Shown here: positions 1 to 7,396 of the stretch, piece after piece
Position numbering within the stretch: position 1 is the first letter of the stretch
How the letters are laid out: every line of letters begins with the position of its first letter
Virus record (IMG/VR): IMGVR_UViG_3300022926_000030
Span: 1 to 48,262 of that record
Length of the DNA stretch: 48,262 nucleotides
Direction: 5' to 3' (one strand)
From: a virus
Program-made: the position numbers and the translations under genes
The notes under the pieces: generated by a model
What the model was told of the DNA's origin: nothing
What the model saw: the letters and a program-made list of their open reading frames with translations, nothing else
Database searches by the model: none

Positions 1-504
1 ATGCCCAAGGTTGCATTCCCTACTGCAATGGATCTGGTCAAGGCCAATGGCTTCAGCGTAGTCAAGGAAGCCTCTGGGTATGCTAATCTTAAGTTTACGT
101 GCCTTGACGATATTATTGGTCTGGCTATGCAAGTGGATGAGGCCATCGAATCTGTCAAAGGTGCTGCCAAGACACCTAAAGCTAAGAACATCCACGCCGA
201 GTCCAACAAGCTTATTGCCAAGGCCATCAAGTCCGGTGCCATCAAGGTGCCTGAGGTTAAGGTCACCAAGTCTCCGGAAGAGATCGAGCGCATCCGGGCA
301 GCTAATCTGGCTAAGATGCAGGAGATTACAGCTCGGCATAAGAAGCTTAAGAAAGAGTATATGAAAGGCCAAGTTGCCGATGAGGAAGCTGCAGGCCACA
401 CTGGTGTTGAAGATTTCGATGCCGAAGAGGCAAAGGCTGAGGTTGCTGCCATCCTGAACAATCAGGGCCTGATCAGGGTTGTGCCAAAGTTCCTCCAGTA
501 CTAA
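1..504 (+). CDS. Hypothetical protein, 5' end possibly cut by window
   Basis: Open frame of 167 codons that starts with ATG at the very first base, so the true start may lie upstream. The product is Lys/Ala/Glu-rich, with a charged, probably helical middle (about residues 85-130) and an acidic stretch near 125-145. I do not recognise the family. Codon use is clearly more GC-rich than in the minus-strand T4-like genes from 2,351 onward. It is the first of a run of small plus-strand genes, and a promoter follows 9 bases after its stop. Confidence 0.6.
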   Translation: MPKVAFPTAMDLVKANGFSVVKEASGYANLKFTCLDDIIGLAMQVDEAIESVKGAAKTPKAKNIHAESNKLIAKAIKSGAIKVPEVKVTKSPEEIERIRAANLAKMQEITARHKKLKKEYMKGQVADEEAAGHTGVEDFDAEEAKAEVAAILNNQGLIRVVPKFLQY

Positions 505-512
505 AAAAGAGG

Positions 513-541
513 TTGACATTAATTAGAATCGATGATAGAAT
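513..541 (+). promoter_or_regulatory. Sigma70-type promoter
   Basis: TTGACA (513-518), a 17-base spacer and TAGAAT (536-541). The first 12 bases, TTGACATTAATT, recur exactly in the promoter at 1,008. It lies 26 bases upstream of the small gene at 567. Confidence 0.8.
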
Positions 542-566
542 AGTACTATAAATTGGAGATGAGTTA

Positions 567-674
567 ATGTCAACTTTCGACTGTATGGTCCTGTTTGGGC
601 CGGTTCTTGTGTTCGTAACATTTATGGCCGTGTGCTTTGGCGTCCACCACTATATGGAGAATCGTAATGGCTGA
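567..674 (+). CDS. Small single-pass membrane protein (35 aa)
   Basis: ATG at 567, preceded by TTGGAGATGAG as ribosome binding site, with TGA at 672-674. The 35-residue product has a hydrophobic segment (about residues 6-27, rich in V, L, F, M) followed by HHYMENRNG. This suggests one transmembrane helix with a short polar tail. It is the first gene after the promoter at 513, and its last codons overlap the start of the next gene (ATGGCTGA), which points to translational coupling. The function is unknown. Small inner-membrane proteins are common in early regions of T4-like phages. Confidence 0.6.
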   Translation: MSTFDCMVLFGPVLVFVTFMAVCFGVHHYMENRNG

Positions 675-921
675 GCTGTTCAAACCGGAAGATCTGCACT
701 TTGAGGGAATGGATCTCGAAGTAGCCAAGGATCGGGCAACACGACTTATCCACGAGTCTAATACTAAAGCCACTAAGAAGCAGAACTTGCTTCGCGATAT
801 ATCCAATGCTCCGACTGCAGTCGAGGTTCAGCGGATCATGTGGCAGTCTATGCTGTCTGGTTCAGGCTTGGGTACTATTGGTTCGAAATGGCAGAGTCTA
901 CACAAATTGGCCTCGGGGTGA
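667..921 (+). CDS. Hypothetical protein (84 aa)
   Basis: ATG at 667 has a good Shine-Dalgarno (GGAGA, 656-660) 6 bases upstream, so I prefer it to the in-frame ATG at 637, which has none. The product begins MAELFKPEDLHFEGMD and is followed by a helical, basic and Gln-rich stretch. No motif is recognised. It is probably translated together with the membrane peptide gene that it overlaps by 8 bases. Confidence 0.6.
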   Translation: MAELFKPEDLHFEGMDLEVAKDRATRLIHESNTKATKKQNLLRDISNAPTAVEVQRIMWQSMLSGSGLGTIGSKWQSLHKLASG

Positions 922-957
922 TCTCTCTCTCCTCGTAATCCCCTGGCCAAAGGGGGA

Positions 958-1000
958 GGGGGTCAGAAAAAAGTTACAAAAAGTGCATTTTCTGACCCCC
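958..1000 (+). repeat. 13-bp perfect inverted repeat (stem-loop)
   Basis: GGGGGTCAGAAAA (958-970) is matched exactly by TTTTCTGACCCCC (988-1000) around a 17-base loop. No T-run follows the stem, so it is not a classical intrinsic terminator in the plus direction. It ends 7 bases before the -35 box of the next promoter. It could be a transcript stabiliser, an attenuator or a protein-binding site. Confidence 0.7.
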
Positions 1001-1007
1001 GGACCGG

Positions 1008-1036
1008 TTGACATTAATTCGGAATCGGTATAAGAT
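1008..1036 (+). promoter_or_regulatory. Sigma70-type promoter, twin of the one at 513
   Basis: TTGACA (1008-1013), 17-base spacer, TAAGAT (1031-1036). It shares TTGACATTAATT and a following GAATCG-like core with the promoter at 513. It drives the gene at 1,056. Confidence 0.8.
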
Positions 1037-1055
1037 CTATATATGGAGTATTGAT

Positions 1056-1256
1056 ATGATTACCGTATACGAAGACGACGACTTGGGCTTTCGAGTCAAG
1101 TGGAACCAGGACACGGCCTTCCAGGTCTGGCATGGAGATCAAGAAGTAGACTACTTCTCTACAATGGAGCAGGTCAACCTTCCAGGAGCCATCAACCTGG
1201 CCATGGACTACTGCAAACGGACTTATGGATTTCTCATGGAGAGCATCGATGGTTGA
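1056..1256 (+). CDS. Hypothetical acidic protein (66 aa)
   Basis: ATG at 1056 with GGAG at 1045-1048, spacing 7. An in-frame start at 1,008 would fall inside the promoter, so I reject it. The product begins MITVYEDDDLGFRVKW and looks like a small beta-rich domain. The family is not recognised. Its TGA overlaps the ATG of the next gene (ATGGTTGA). Confidence 0.6.
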   Translation: MITVYEDDDLGFRVKWNQDTAFQVWHGDQEVDYFSTMEQVNLPGAINLAMDYCKRTYGFLMESIDG

Positions 1257-1413
1257 GATCCAAGTTCAGGTGAGTGGTGTATGGCAAACGTTTTCGTACA
1301 TCGTCAACGACCCTCAGTTTTACCTTAATGAGATGCGGAATGCACAAGCATCCTATCCTTCTCATAGGGTACGAACAGTAGATGAGAATGGCCGACTCAT
1401 CGATATGCTGTAA
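1249..1413 (+). CDS. Hypothetical protein (54 aa)
   Basis: ATG at 1249 overlaps the stop of the preceding gene by 8 bases, and a GGAGA sits just upstream inside that gene. The product (MVEIQVQVSGVWQTF...) is short, with no recognised motif. Its position and coupling suggest co-expression with the 66-aa protein. Confidence 0.55.
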   Translation: MVEIQVQVSGVWQTFSYIVNDPQFYLNEMRNAQASYPSHRVRTVDENGRLIDML

Positions 1414-1446
1414 CCTTTGGCCAACCTTAACAATGGAGATATTTGA

Positions 1447-1701
1447 ATGAATACTACTAAGGAAGCACGTCTACTCGCAGCGCTTGAGTCTGGTGAGAAG
1501 CTAACACGAGCACAGATCGCTGCTCGATTCGGCATCAAGAACCCGACTGCTGCTATTACCAACCTACGTTCGAAGGGCAATGCCATCTATCACAACGAGC
1601 GGAAGACTCGGAAGAGCTTCTATCGTCTCGGTAAGCCAAGCAAGGCTGTAGTTGCTGCTGGTTATGCTGCACTTGGTGCTGTTGCTTCGAAGATGGTCTA
1701 A
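1447..1701 (+). CDS. Small winged-helix/HTH DNA-binding protein
   Basis: 84 residues. Residues 1-50 have the pattern of a helix-turn-helix domain: a first helix (ARLLAALESGE), then LTRAQIAARFGI as the HTH first helix, a turn at KNPTAA, and a recognition-like helix ITNLRSKG followed by a short wing (NAIYHNERK). The C-terminus is basic, then Ala/Val-rich. ATG at 1447 is preceded by ATGGAGATATTTGA. It is a plausible local transcription regulator for the small-gene block and its two matching promoters; its target is inference. Confidence 0.65.
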   Translation: MNTTKEARLLAALESGEKLTRAQIAARFGIKNPTAAITNLRSKGNAIYHNERKTRKSFYRLGKPSKAVVAAGYAALGAVASKMV

Positions 1702-1710
1702 TCTTATCAC

Positions 1711-1784
1711 AGGGTAGGATTATCGTCAACGCAAGTTGCGAGTGATCCTACCCTTCACCCTTCGTAATAGAGAAGCTGGTGAAG
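1711..1784 (+). other. Two tandem stem-loops in a 252-base gap
   Basis: First hairpin 1711-1754: outer arms AGGGTAGGAT / ATCCTACCCT, with inner CAAC-GCAA-GTTG carrying a GNRA-type tetraloop. Second hairpin 1753-1784: CTTCACC+CTTC / GAAG+GGTGAAG. The two abut, so a transcript leaving the HTH gene would fold into a double hairpin. I see no T-run and no tRNA features. The rest of the gap (1785-1953) holds a short ATGGG-TT-CCCAT palindrome and a poly-T tract near 1912, but no supported gene. Confidence 0.55.
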
Positions 1785-1953
1785 TGCCGAATGGGTTCCC
1801 ATCCATACTCAGCCCCCACCCTATAATTGCTTCTGTATAATTCAATCGCGCAGCTCTGATTACCCTGTTATTAATAGAGACTGAGTGTTTTTTCTGAACC
1901 GAGGGCTTCAAATTTTTTTTTCCGGAAAATTCACCTCGATACCCGTGAATGTA

Positions 1954-2367
1954 ATGAATTCGTCGTATAGTACAAAGAAGATACAGAGAGTACTTAATGT
2001 ACTTTCTAATATAGCATATGATGTTGAGAGAGTGGCTAATGCAAGATTGGCCGCTTGTTTGTTGTATAAGAATGAATTTGTATCTATTGGTACTAATAAG
2101 TTTAAGTCACACCCTTTTCAGGCAAAGTATTCTAAGAATGAAGAGGCAATATATCTCCATGCAGAGACTGATGCTATTAAGAATGCTTTGAGAGTATTGA
2201 ATACAGATCAGTTATCGAAATGTACACTGTTTGTATGTAGAGTAAAGCAAGATGGTTCATTCGGATTGGCGAAGCCATGTGAAGGATGTACACGTGCTAT
2301 TGCTACCTTTAATATCAGGAAAGCATTCTATACTACTGGAGAAAGAGATATTATTCGTTGTTTGTAG
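1954..2367 (+). CDS. Cytidine/deoxycytidylate deaminase-fold protein
   Basis: About 137 residues from ATG 1954. The frame is open back to 1885, but the extra residues look non-native. It carries the zinc deaminase signature: HAE in LHAETDAI (nucleophile-activating Glu and Zn-binding His) and PCEGC (two Zn-binding Cys), with the usual spacing. It also has a conserved-looking SHPFQAKYS segment ahead of the HAE. Composition is AT-rich like the phage genes to its right. It is encoded convergently to the minus-strand block, and its last 17 bases overlap the 68-aa gene. It differs from the phage dCMP deaminase at 12,370, so its substrate (free nucleotide or other) is open. Confidence 0.75.
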   Translation: MNSSYSTKKIQRVLNVLSNIAYDVERVANARLAACLLYKNEFVSIGTNKFKSHPFQAKYSKNEEAIYLHAETDAIKNALRVLNTDQLSKCTLFVCRVKQDGSFGLAKPCEGCTRAIATFNIRKAFYTTGERDIIRCL

Positions 2368-2557
2368 TGGATAGAGATAGAATTCTTCTCAGAGCACCTT
2401 TAAGTTTTTCTATCTCAGGAATGTACCGATTTTCTCTAATGGATGACGCTGTATTAGAATTGTGATATCTCAGTTCATGCTGAATATCATCCTTAATCTC
2501 AATGATTTTAGATAAGGACGACACAAATTCGTCTAGAAGTTCTTCTTTAGTTTCCAC
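2351..2557 (-). CDS. Hypothetical protein (68 aa)
   Basis: It starts with GTG directly after the regA stop codon, so it is probably read by coupled translation. The product (METKEELLDEFVSSL...) is charged, likely helical, and has no recognised domain. It is the last gene of the replication operon and overlaps the convergent deaminase gene tail to tail. Confidence 0.6.
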   Translation of the reverse strand: METKEELLDEFVSSLSKIIEIKDDIQHELRYHNSNTASSIRENRYIPEIEKLKGALRRILSLSTTNNE

Positions 2558-2962
2558 CTAAGGATCTTTCTTCTTCTTTCCAATATTATATTTGGCCACA
2601 AGTTCCCACTCATTCTTCTCTTTATGAGATAAAATCTTGATGCCCGACAATGGAGCGAGAGAATCTTTTGAAGCAGGATCTACTACCTTAAGTAAACCCC
2701 AGTCCTGAAGAAGATTTGCAATCGTATTTCTCCTTGATACATCCTCATTAGACAAATTAGAAGACTTCCCATCCAAAGCAAAAAGTTCTTTAAAGTGAAC
2801 TATATAATACCTACCCTGCTTATGAAGGATATGACATGATTGAAAAAGTTTTCTCTCTTTCCTTGAAGCAATACCGATACGGGTAAGGGTTTCCTTAATC
2901 TTAAGAAAATCACCCTCTTCACCTATCCTCACCTCGACTAGTGAATCTAATAAACTACTCAT
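2558..2962 (-). CDS. regA: RegA translational repressor
   Basis: 134 residues. It closely follows the T4 RegA pattern: FLKIKETLTRIGIA near residues 19-32, QSCHIL at 41-46, YYIVHFKELF and DWGLLKVV. RegA binds the start regions of many phage early mRNAs and represses their translation. As in T4, it lies downstream of gp45-gp44-gp62, but here an oxygenase fusion gene separates gp62 from regA. It overlaps that gene by 8 bases. The C-terminus is Lys-rich (KKKK). Confidence 0.93.
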   Translation of the reverse strand: MSSLLDSLVEVRIGEEGDFLKIKETLTRIGIASRKERKLFQSCHILHKQGRYYIVHFKELFALDGKSSNLSNEDVSRRNTIANLLQDWGLLKVVDPASKDSLAPLSGIKILSHKEKNEWELVAKYNIGKKKKDP

Positions 2963-4124
2963 TCTTTTTCTTCTTTCTTATATTATATTCCCTGTACTTA
3001 TTATGATTCTTAAAATGCTCCCTATGAGAAAGGGTATCACTTAACTTTTTACTCTCATCCTCTAATACTGGATAAATTGAAGAGAACTTATCATATTTAT
3101 CTCTATCTAAAACTATAGAAAGTGATGCTTGATTGGCCGCTTCTATAAGCATTAAATCATCATAATGCTGTCTTGGTATTCTAATATCATCACCATTAAA
3201 AAGTTTAACAGTTACACCCTCATCAGATATATCAACGGGATCCATTAATCCTTCTGGTCTAGCAATAATTGAACATAGATATACAAGCTCTTCAACTCTA
3301 TTAGAAAATAATGATTTAATAACGTCGGAATTTTTCTTTGGATCTAAAAATGCGGTTTTTGCAGTTCTAGATCCATAAAGAGCATGAAGACCAGCCGCTT
3401 CACATACCTCTTCATCAACAACTCTTTTACTCAATTCAGTATAACATGATAACATATGATCATGCATATTACCAAATGATCTGGAAGGAACTCGCATTCC
3501 GCCAAGTTCCTTTACTAGAGTTGATACTTTTTCAAAACTTTCTGTTCTTGGTGACCTAAACTTAAAGACAATAATCTGACGCATGCCTGTGTAAAATCTA
3601 CCAAGCGGTCTTGGCGCGTGAAGTTTATTACCAGCAAATATAATTGCTCTATTTTTCTTCGGTAAAACTGATTTAATAATTTCACCATCTTCAAATACAG
3701 AAGTTTCACCACCCCAATCTGGATTCCATTCATCTTCAAAATTAGTATAGATAACCATAGACCATTCATCATCACGAGGTGAATCTCTATGACTATATCC
3801 ATCTATGCCAAAAACATGACCATTAAAATAACATCTAATAAGTTTTTTATCTAGACCAACATATTCTGATTGTATATACTTCCACATCTTATAAAGAGAG
3901 GTATAATTTAATTCCGTCTTTTTTAATTCATCTTCAACATCAGCAACATTTGATGGCGCTGCATGGATTAATTCTACATTAAAATGACCATGATAATCAG
4001 CACTACTTTGAAGCCAACCATAAGTAAACCTAAATGATCTCACGTCATCCATTATCTCTTCGTGAAGATCGTCTGGTAAAAGATTATCTATAACTTCTAT
4101 GGAATCTTTATGGAGTTCAATCAT
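2955..4124 (-). CDS. 2OG-Fe(II) oxygenase fused to a DUF6817-like domain
   Basis: 389 residues. The N-terminal part (about 90-190) has prolyl-4-hydroxylase-type oxygenase features: HRD with Fe-binding His112 and Asp114, a GGET segment, the distal His169 (KLHAP), and a 2OG-binding Arg about a dozen residues later. The C-terminal part (about 215-290) has HDHMLSCYTEL, CEAAGLHALYGS and RVEELVYLCS, resembling DUF6817, an HD-like helical domain; that name is from memory. The gene overlaps gp62 by 4 bases (ATGA) and regA by 8. Possible roles are hydroxylation of a host or phage protein, or of a base. The context in the replication operon does not decide. Confidence 0.75.
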   Translation of the reverse strand: MIELHKDSIEVIDNLLPDDLHEEIMDDVRSFRFTYGWLQSSADYHGHFNVELIHAAPSNVADVEDELKKTELNYTSLYKMWKYIQSEYVGLDKKLIRCYFNGHVFGIDGYSHRDSPRDDEWSMVIYTNFEDEWNPDWGGETSVFEDGEIIKSVLPKKNRAIIFAGNKLHAPRPLGRFYTGMRQIIVFKFRSPRTESFEKVSTLVKELGGMRVPSRSFGNMHDHMLSCYTELSKRVVDEEVCEAAGLHALYGSRTAKTAFLDPKKNSDVIKSLFSNRVEELVYLCSIIARPEGLMDPVDISDEGVTVKLFNGDDIRIPRQHYDDLMLIEAANQASLSIVLDRDKYDKFSSIYPVLEDESKKLSDTLSHREHFKNHNKYREYNIRKKKKNE

Positions 4125-4501
4125 TGGTCACCTTTAAACATTTTATTCTTAAGAATCATTATTTGTGAATCATTAAGAAGATTCATTACTTCTTTTGTTT
4201 TCTTATCATTATATTTATAATATTCTTTAATAATTTCATATTTCTCAGATGGTTCAAATTTATGCCACTTGGAATATCTCTTACTCTTTTTTAACCCATG
4301 AAGATAATAGTCATATTGCAACTTATTATCAAGAATTGATAACATATTCATATCATTTGCATATAGCAATGAATCAACATGATATGACAAAGCACGATTA
4401 GTCAAGAAGGGGTTATACCCCTTCTCGCTTGTTTCATCTTCTATTAAATTTTTCTTGGTGTTATTAATAGAATTTACATAATCAAATGGTTTATATGTCA
4501 T
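4121..4501 (-). CDS. 62: Clamp loader small subunit (gp62)
   Basis: 126 residues. It lies directly after gp44 with an ATGA overlap, as T4 gene 62 does. The KPFDYVNSIN opening, NPFLTNRALSYHVDSLLYANDMN, LDNKLQYDYYLHGL and KRYSKWHKF segments match the marine T4-like gp62 family; the YGKW/YSKW core is shared with T4. gp62 forms the clamp-loading complex with gp44 and places gp45 on primed DNA. It is shorter than T4 gp62 (about 187 aa), as I recall is usual in marine relatives. Confidence 0.88.
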   Translation of the reverse strand: MTYKPFDYVNSINNTKKNLIEDETSEKGYNPFLTNRALSYHVDSLLYANDMNMLSILDNKLQYDYYLHGLKKSKRYSKWHKFEPSEKYEIIKEYYKYNDKKTKEVMNLLNDSQIMILKNKMFKGDQ

Positions 4502-5436
4502 TGAAATTCACAGTCTCTCATGATTTCAGCCATGCAAGCTGATAGATTAATTTCATGATCAGCAACAAAAGCTGCTTGATACTGATATCTACCAAGAGTA
4601 ACTACAAGATCCGGAATAGATCCTGGTACAAACATTTCTGATGCAGAATCATAAAAGTTTCTAAAAATAGAAGTTTGATCCACAGTTGAATTTTCAGCAA
4701 CCCATTTTCTTACATTTGTAAAATTCTTGTTTTTCATATATTGAACCAATTCCTTGATAGATATATCTTGGAGATTAGTTAATATTCCAGTATCAATCTT
4801 TCCAGTGGCTGAATAGCGTTGAAGTTCATTTAACACTCTTCTCCAATCAGGAAAATACTTGGTTATAACTTCAGCAATAGCCTTTGGATCATATTCAACT
4901 TTTTCATCATCCAGTATTGTATTGACTCTTTTCATAAATTGAGCAGCCATTTTAGGCATATCAGATTTTTGAATTCTAAAATCAATAACAGAACACCTTG
5001 AATGAAGAGGTGCAATGATCTTATTCTTATAATTACATGTTAGTATAAACCCGCAATTATTTGAAAACTCTTCCATAAAGTTTCTTAAGGCTGGTTGAGT
5101 TGAATTTGCATTTAAATGATCTGCTTCATCTAGGATAACATACTTTCTTCCACCTTTAAATGAAACGGCGGATGCAAAGTTATGAATATCATTCCTAAGT
5201 GTATCAATATTACCATGCAATGAACCATTGATGATAACATAATCGCAATCCAATTCTTCAAGCATGGCGCGGGCAATTGTTGTTTTGCCCACACCAGCAG
5301 TGCCTGAAAGAAGAAGATTGGGAATATTTTTTTGTTCTACAAATTTTTTAAATGTTTCTTTTAAATCACTTGGAAGAATTGTTTCACATACTGTTTTTGG
5401 TCGATATTTTTCAACCCACAAAAATTCTTCATTCAT
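4498..5436 (-). CDS. 44: Clamp loader large subunit, AAA+ ATPase (gp44)
   Basis: 312 residues. From the start chosen, Walker A GTAGVGKT is at 45-52 and Walker B VILDEAD at 100-106, followed by the SRC arginine-finger motif (LHSRCSVIDF), as in T4 gp44. I chose the ATG giving MNEEFLWVEKYRP because TTGGAAAA lies in front of it. An in-frame TTG at 5,454 overlapping the gp45 stop is the alternative. The protein hydrolyses ATP to open and load the gp45 ring. It overlaps gp62 by 4 bases. Confidence 0.93.
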   Translation of the reverse strand: MNEEFLWVEKYRPKTVCETILPSDLKETFKKFVEQKNIPNLLLSGTAGVGKTTIARAMLEELDCDYVIINGSLHGNIDTLRNDIHNFASAVSFKGGRKYVILDEADHLNANSTQPALRNFMEEFSNNCGFILTCNYKNKIIAPLHSRCSVIDFRIQKSDMPKMAAQFMKRVNTILDDEKVEYDPKAIAEVITKYFPDWRRVLNELQRYSATGKIDTGILTNLQDISIKELVQYMKNKNFTNVRKWVAENSTVDQTSIFRNFYDSASEMFVPGSIPDLVVTLGRYQYQAAFVADHEINLSACMAEIMRDCEFQ

Positions 5437-5450
5437 ACTATATTTTCCAA

Positions 5451-6116
5451 TCAATTCATAGAGGAGTTAGATTCTACAGCAATGTAGTAATTTATATCAG
5501 AACCAGTAAACTTTGAAATTTTCTTTGATGAAATCTGAACTTCATAATCATCAGGAATAATCTTAATATTTTCAGCCTTAAAGATCATCTTGAAATCAAT
5601 TTCAGAATTTCCAAGTTCAACTGAACAATTATCACCAACCAAACCTTTGGAGTCAACAGCCTGAATAGTTGTTTTACCTTCCTGGCCTACAAATGCAATT
5701 TCAGGCAACTGAAGCACTGACAATGCCTTCATAATAGTCTGAAGATCATCATTTGGCAATGAAACAGAGATTTCTGGGTTTGGCATCTCAATTTCTTTTT
5801 CAGGAGGTGTAATAATATTAGAAGGATCAGCAAACATATAGTTTAGCTTCTTCTTATTATCCATAATGGTAACATACTTTTCATTAATTTCAAGTTCTGG
5901 ATCATTAAAAAGAGTTAATACACCAAGAAACCTTGATAGATTATAGATTGCAAAATCACTTTCAAAATTTTCAACTACTTCAGCCTTGGCCAAAATAGTC
6001 TTTGAAGGCGAAATAGTAGTAATCTTATTTCCTTGTTTAAAATAAACTGAAGGATTAATTGATGAAAAATTCTTTAAGATCTGAATTGTACGTGTAGATA
6101 GCTTCAACTTTTGCAT
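5451..6116 (-). CDS. 45: Sliding clamp, processivity factor (gp45)
   Basis: 221 residues from the ATG at 6116, which has AAGGAAA 8 bases upstream. An in-frame GTG at 6,134 lacks this. LSTRTIQILKNFSSINPSV at the N-terminus, AIYNLSRFLG, MFADPSNII and the closing YYIAVESNS all match T4 gp45. It forms a trimeric ring for the polymerase and, in T4, also activates late transcription with gp55/gp33. In this phage it may also dock the three modification-cassette enzymes that share an LESFF-type tail; that part is inference. Confidence 0.92.
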   Translation of the reverse strand: MQKLKLSTRTIQILKNFSSINPSVYFKQGNKITTISPSKTILAKAEVVENFESDFAIYNLSRFLGVLTLFNDPELEINEKYVTIMDNKKKLNYMFADPSNIITPPEKEIEMPNPEISVSLPNDDLQTIMKALSVLQLPEIAFVGQEGKTTIQAVDSKGLVGDNCSVELGNSEIDFKMIFKAENIKIIPDDYEVQISSKKISKFTGSDINYYIAVESNSSMN

Positions 6117-6130
6117 TATATAGTTTCCTT

Positions 6131-6976
6131 TCACTTCTTTTTATTTAACTTACCAACATCAGCGGTTGCTGCTGCACCGATTTGTGCAAGATCAGCCAAA
6201 GAACCACCAAAGATATATGTACCAACATGTTGCATTGACATCCATGGACAGAACCAAGTTTTCATTCCAATTTCTTGGATCTTTTGACAGAACCAATAAT
6301 CTTCTGATAAATATCTCTTAGACTTAGGATCTGTTTCGGCCTGGAAATACATCATGATTTCTCTAGAACCATCAAAAGCTTCTGTCCTTACATGATCAGG
6401 CTTATATGAATACTGAGGATATGCTTCAATAAACTTTTGAAGAGTCTTCTTCCTAATCATCATAAAACCAGTACCAATTTCAAGAACTTCAACTGGTTCA
6501 CCTAGTGGGATCTGACCTTGATTATTCTTTGGATTAAAGACATAATCGCCAACATACTTTTCAAGAAGTTGAGGATTTTCATCAGCAATACCTTTATCAA
6601 CAGCCTGCTTAATCTTTTCCCATGAAATGCATTTCTTTGGATATGGACCACCAATAACATCATATTCACTATCTTCTGTTTGAAGGCCCATAAGTGCAAT
6701 AACATCTCTGGGATTAAAACCAATGTCAGAATCAATAAACATCATATGTGTTGCATCAGAACGCATAAATTCATCACAACAATAATTTCTTGCCCGAGTA
6801 ATTAGAGACTCATTGAATAGAAAATAAAATTGAATTTGAATTCCATTGCTTGCACATAGAGCAGATAAATCAGCAATAGATCTAGCAAACATACCAGCAC
6901 ATTGACCACCATACATTGGTGTAGCAATAAAAAGTTTATTCTTTCTTAATTCATTTAGATTAAATGTCAGTTCCAT
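6131..6976 (-). CDS. Putative GT-A-type glycosyltransferase
   Basis: 281 residues from the ATG at 6976, with AAGGAA upstream; an in-frame start at 7,003 is less likely. FIDSDIGFNP near residue 80 supplies the DxD-like metal/nucleotide-sugar site. GTGFMMIRK, SEDYWFCQK and the final acidic/aromatic pattern resemble phage family-2-like glycosyltransferases. It is related in layout to the protein at 45,571-46,260. It sits between the DUF3310 gene and gp45. It might glycosylate DNA (hydroxymethylcytosine) or surface glycans; the sequence does not settle which. Confidence 0.7.
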   Translation of the reverse strand: MELTFNLNELRKNKLFIATPMYGGQCAGMFARSIADLSALCASNGIQIQFYFLFNESLITRARNYCCDEFMRSDATHMMFIDSDIGFNPRDVIALMGLQTEDSEYDVIGGPYPKKCISWEKIKQAVDKGIADENPQLLEKYVGDYVFNPKNNQGQIPLGEPVEVLEIGTGFMMIRKKTLQKFIEAYPQYSYKPDHVRTEAFDGSREIMMYFQAETDPKSKRYLSEDYWFCQKIQEIGMKTWFCPWMSMQHVGTYIFGGSLADLAQIGAAATADVGKLNKKK

Positions 6977-7316
6977 TATTTTTTTCCTTATAGTGATCAA
7001 CATATAAGCACATCATTACGTAATGAAGAGCTTTCATTAAATCGGCTTTATTTGAGCCATTCTTTTTGCCATATCGCCAAAGATATTTTAAAGCTGTATT
7101 TCTAAAGGTAGGAGTAGAATCACCAAGAGCAATCCATGCATCAAAGCATTCAATACTTTCTTGTTCTGTCTTGTAGTGTTCTGAATAAGTTGAATCAATA
7201 TAATTCTTAAAATCGGAAATTATATTATCTTCGCAGTATTTGTATGGAACATCATTTTTTCCATAGTTCCATTGCACATCAGAATAGTGTGCATTTACTT
7301 TAATATCTTCACTCAT
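6960..7316 (-). CDS. DUF3310 (SaV-like) protein
   Basis: 118 residues. The pattern IECFDAWIAL...FRNTALKYLWRYGKKNG...DLMKALHYV is the DUF3310 core, seen in many phage replication or nucleotide operons. Its exact biochemical role is not established. It is the first gene after the promoter at 7,356-7,384, and its stop overlaps the glycosyltransferase start by 17 bases. Confidence 0.8.
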   Translation of the reverse strand: MSEDIKVNAHYSDVQWNYGKNDVPYKYCEDNIISDFKNYIDSTYSEHYKTEQESIECFDAWIALGDSTPTFRNTALKYLWRYGKKNGSNKADLMKALHYVMMCLYVDHYKEKNNGTDI

Positions 7317-7355
7317 ATTTTCCTCATAACAAAGTTTCCTATATTATATATCTTT

Positions 7356-7384
7356 ATTATATCATATTTTATTACCATTGTAAA
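7356..7384 (-). promoter_or_regulatory. Sigma70-type promoter for the clamp/clamp-loader operon
   Basis: On the minus strand: TTTACA (7379-7384), 17-base spacer, TATAAT (7356-7361, perfect -10). It lies about 40 bases upstream of the DUF3310 start. It has the same TTTACA-17 architecture as the promoter before uvsY. Confidence 0.8.
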
Positions 7385-7396
7385 AATATTTTTTCA

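Noticed and set aside
570-806. Minus-strand open frame of 78 codons
   Set aside because: It is antisense to two plus-strand genes that have promoters, ribosome binding sites and coupled starts.
1711-1830. Possible tRNA in the structured gap after the HTH gene
   Set aside because: There is no cloverleaf, no GGTTCRA T-loop in the right place and no acceptor pairing. It is two simple hairpins.
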